From Halobacillus salinus (lineage in GTDB: Bacteria; Bacillota; Bacilli; Bacillales; Halobacillaceae): a stretch of 64,000 bases of DNA. How positions within the stretch are numbered: position 1 is the first letter of the stretch; every line of letters starts with the position of its first letter. The notes beneath the pieces are model-generated. The model did no database searches, was not told the origin of the DNA, and saw nothing but the letters and a program-made list of their open reading frames with translations. Made by a program: the position numbers and the translations under genes. Of the stretch, positions 62,407-64,000 are shown in pieces. The DNA lies in assembly GCF_004684905.1 (NCBI RefSeq), contig NZ_SRJC01000005.1, positions 96,767 to 160,766 on the forward strand, read 5' to 3'.

Positions 62407-63165
62407 ATGGAAGAAACCATATCACTTCAAGAGGTTTTCGAGGTGTTGAAGAAACGGGTGGTCATGATCATCTCCCTTGCTTTGGGCGCGGCCTTAATAA
62501 GCGGGTTGGTGACATTTTTTGTGTTGACACCTATGTATCAGTCCTCGACACAGTTTATAGTTAATCAATCATCCAATCAGCAGCAATCTGCTGCGTATGA
62601 TATCAATGACATAAGGACGAACGTGGAACTTATTAATACATATAATGTGATTATTAAAAGTCCAGCTATATTAGATCGTGTCATTGAAGAGTTAGAATTA
62701 AACACATCTACCGCAGAACTATCAGATCAAATCTCGGTTGTCAATTCTGGTCAATCACAGGTAGTGGACGTAACCGTAATTGATGCTGACCCTTCAAAAG
62801 CTGTGCAAATCGCTAATACAACTGTTGAGATTTTCCAAGATGAAATCTCAACATTGATGAATGCAGACAACGTACGCATTCTTTCTCCTGCTGTTCTCAC
62901 AGCAGATCCGTCTCCTGTAAGTCCAAATCTCGTTCTTAATATCTCAGTTGCAATTTTAGTTGGATTAATGGTAGGCATCGCTCTTGCGCTGTTAATTGAT
63001 TACTTTGATAACACTGTCAAGTCTGAACAGGATATTGAAAATGCAACAGGACTTCCAGTGATGGGCGTTGTGTCTACGTATAGCAAAGAAGAAGTTGAAT
63101 TGGCATACATGAATAGCAAAGGGGCCAGACGTAATGATATAAGGAGGGAATCTCTTGGTTCTTAA
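62407..63165 (+). CDS. Chain-length regulator / tyrosine-kinase activator, YveK/CapA family (Wzz)
   Basis: 252 residues from ATG 62407. A long upstream frame to 62281 is AT-rich and not part of the family. A membrane helix near residues 20-42 (MIISLALGAALISGLVTFFV) and another near 180-200 (ISVAILVGLMVGIALALLI) enclose an extracellular Wzz domain (TPMYQSSTQFIVNQSS, NTTVEIFQDEISTL). The final Pro-rich stretch (SPAVLTADPSPVSPNLVLN) is typical. It activates the cytoplasmic kinase encoded next and helps set polymer length. Gene overlap with the kinase is 11 nt. Confidence 0.9.
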   Translation: MEETISLQEVFEVLKKRVVMIISLALGAALISGLVTFFVLTPMYQSSTQFIVNQSSNQQQSAAYDINDIRTNVELINTYNVIIKSPAILDRVIEELELNTSTAELSDQISVVNSGQSQVVDVTVIDADPSKAVQIANTTVEIFQDEISTLMNADNVRILSPAVLTADPSPVSPNLVLNISVAILVGLMVGIALALLIDYFDNTVKSEQDIENATGLPVMGVVSTYSKEEVELAYMNSKGARRNDIRRESLGS

Positions 63166-63859
63166 ACGTAAGAAAAAAGCTGCAATTCAGTCACAACCGA
63201 GGATATTAATTGCCAGTGACAACCCAAAATCGCCAATAGCTGAGCAGTACCGAACCATTCGGACTAATTTGCAGTTCGCATCTGTCGATGAAACCTTAAG
63301 TTCTATGATGGTAACTTCTGCGGGACCTTCAGAAGGGAAATCGCTAACGACTGCAAATCTTGCAGTGGTGTTCGCTCAACAGGGGAAAAAAGTTCTTTTG
63401 GTAGATGCAGATTTGCGAAAACCGACCATTCATTATACTTTTCGTTTAGATAACACTATGGGGCTGAGCAGCTATTTATCAAGTAGCCAGCATCTGAAAA
63501 CGATTGTTCAGCAATCTTCAGTGAATAACTTGGATCTTGTTAGTAGTGGTCCAGTTCCGCCAAACCCATCCGAATTGTTAGGCTCTAAAGCAATGTCACG
63601 CTTTATCAAAGAATCAAATCAAATTTATGATATGGTAATTTTTGATTCACCTCCAGTACTTGCAGTGACTGACTCGCAGGTGCTCTCATCTGAAGTTGAT
63701 GGTACTCTTTTGGTGGTTAGAAGTAAACAAACAGAGAATGATGCCGTTGTTAAGGCAAAAGAACTATTAACTCAATCGAATGCTAATATTCTCGGTGCCG
63801 TTTTGAATGACAGAGAAATAAAAACGAATGACTATTACAAATATTACGGTAACCAATGA
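63155..63859 (+). CDS. CpsD/CapB-family tyrosine-protein kinase (BY-kinase)
   Basis: 234 residues. TTG at 63155 follows AAGGAGGGAA, inside the end of the YveK-like gene. The BY-kinase Walker A is VTSAGPSEGKSLTTANLAVV, Walker A' is LLVDADLRKPTIHYTF, and Walker B is MVIFDSPPVLAVTD. The C-terminus holds the tyrosine cluster (NDYYKYYGNQ) that is autophosphorylated. It controls polysaccharide assembly and export and is reversed by the PHP phosphatase at 47709. Downstream biosynthesis genes probably continue past the window, unless the hairpin at 63865 terminates the transcript. Confidence 0.92.
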   Translation: MVLKRKKKAAIQSQPRILIASDNPKSPIAEQYRTIRTNLQFASVDETLSSMMVTSAGPSEGKSLTTANLAVVFAQQGKKVLLVDADLRKPTIHYTFRLDNTMGLSSYLSSSQHLKTIVQQSSVNNLDLVSSGPVPPNPSELLGSKAMSRFIKESNQIYDMVIFDSPPVLAVTDSQVLSSEVDGTLLVVRSKQTENDAVVKAKELLTQSNANILGAVLNDREIKTNDYYKYYGNQ

Positions 63860-63864
63860 TTTAA

Positions 63865-63895
63865 GGGATTCATTAGAATAGATCTAGTGAATCCC
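63865..63895. other. Hairpin after the kinase gene
   Basis: GGGATTCA at 63865-63872 pairs with TGAATCCC at 63888-63895, extended inward by TAGA/TCTA. No T-run follows, so it may be an attenuator or a weak terminator. The remaining sequence to 64000 shows nothing else. Confidence 0.4.
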
Positions 63896-64000
63896 AATCA
63901 TACCAATATACTTCTGTACTACCACTCCTTTATCAAAACTCTATAACACCAATAAATTATTGATAGCAGTTGAATTGCCTTCCCTAGCTATTATTTCCTA

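Overview
The window reads as the chromosome of a moderately halophilic or marine, low-to-mid GC Gram-positive rod of the family Bacillaceae (Halobacillus or Pontibacillus-like; genus is inference). Support comes from Bacillus-type gene sets (hom-thrC-thrB, pgcA, gtaB-like, sat/cysC, YveK/CpsD/YwqE), strong AGGAGG-type ribosome binding sites with many GTG and TTG starts, Rex-type operators on ldh, acidic secreted proteins, and SLH-domain wall proteins next to csaB. No rRNA, tRNA, CRISPR array, transposase or phage module was seen.

Layout. (1) 1-17.5 kb is ordinary metabolism and small regulators: a DsbA/FrnE-like protein, a zinc-ribbon membrane protein, a CwlK-like peptidase, an AEC transporter, two divergent sigma-70-like proteins, the threonine operon (hom-thrC-thrB, minus strand), a LacI regulator with a sucrose-type PTS EIIBC, and manA plus pgcA. 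About ten copies of a roughly 120-bp palindromic repeat, in two related types, lie only between genes in this part. Two copies are fused into a composite element of about 450 bp, which occurs twice in inverted orientation and brackets 3.3-6.8 kb. (2) 18.9-31.5 kb is a long plus-strand run: tagO, a sulfotransferase, a MurJ-type flippase, an O-antigen-ligase-like protein, a GT4 glycosyltransferase, an Alg14/Alg13-like pair, a GalU-type pyrophosphorylase, then sat, an SLC13 permease, cysC and cysQ. (3) 31.5-34.9 kb, minus strand, holds tagA, a SpoVB-like flippase and csaB. (4) 34.9-42.8 kb carries SLH proteins with glucosaminidase, amidase, subtilase and NlpC/P60 domains, then an LCP ligase. (5) 43-48.5 kb has an AT3 acyltransferase, UDP-glucose dehydrogenase, a UDP-glucuronate-epimerase-like gene, an orphan membrane coiled-coil protein and a YwqE-type phosphatase. 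(6) 48.6-51.5 kb is zwf-gndA. (7) 52.1-58.4 kb has two more SLH subtilases. (8) 58.8-64 kb has ldh, a secreted TPR/Ig/InlB-repeat protein, and a YveK/CpsD tyrosine-kinase pair.

How it fits together (inference). Region 2 looks like one pathway that builds a lipid-linked polysaccharide on undecaprenyl phosphate, exports it, polymerises or ligates it, and sulfates it. The permease imports sulfate, Sat and CysC make PAPS, the sulfotransferase uses it, and CysQ removes the PAP by-product. No PAPS reductase gene lies in the run. Ugd and the epimerase would add uronic acids, so the polymer may be a sulfated, acidic wall or exopolysaccharide. TagA, the second flippase and CsaB would make the pyruvylated wall polymer that SLH domains bind, and the SLH enzymes around them would remodel wall and surface proteins. 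This sulfated surface-polymer locus, unusual for a Gram-positive, is the best candidate for an undescribed system here.
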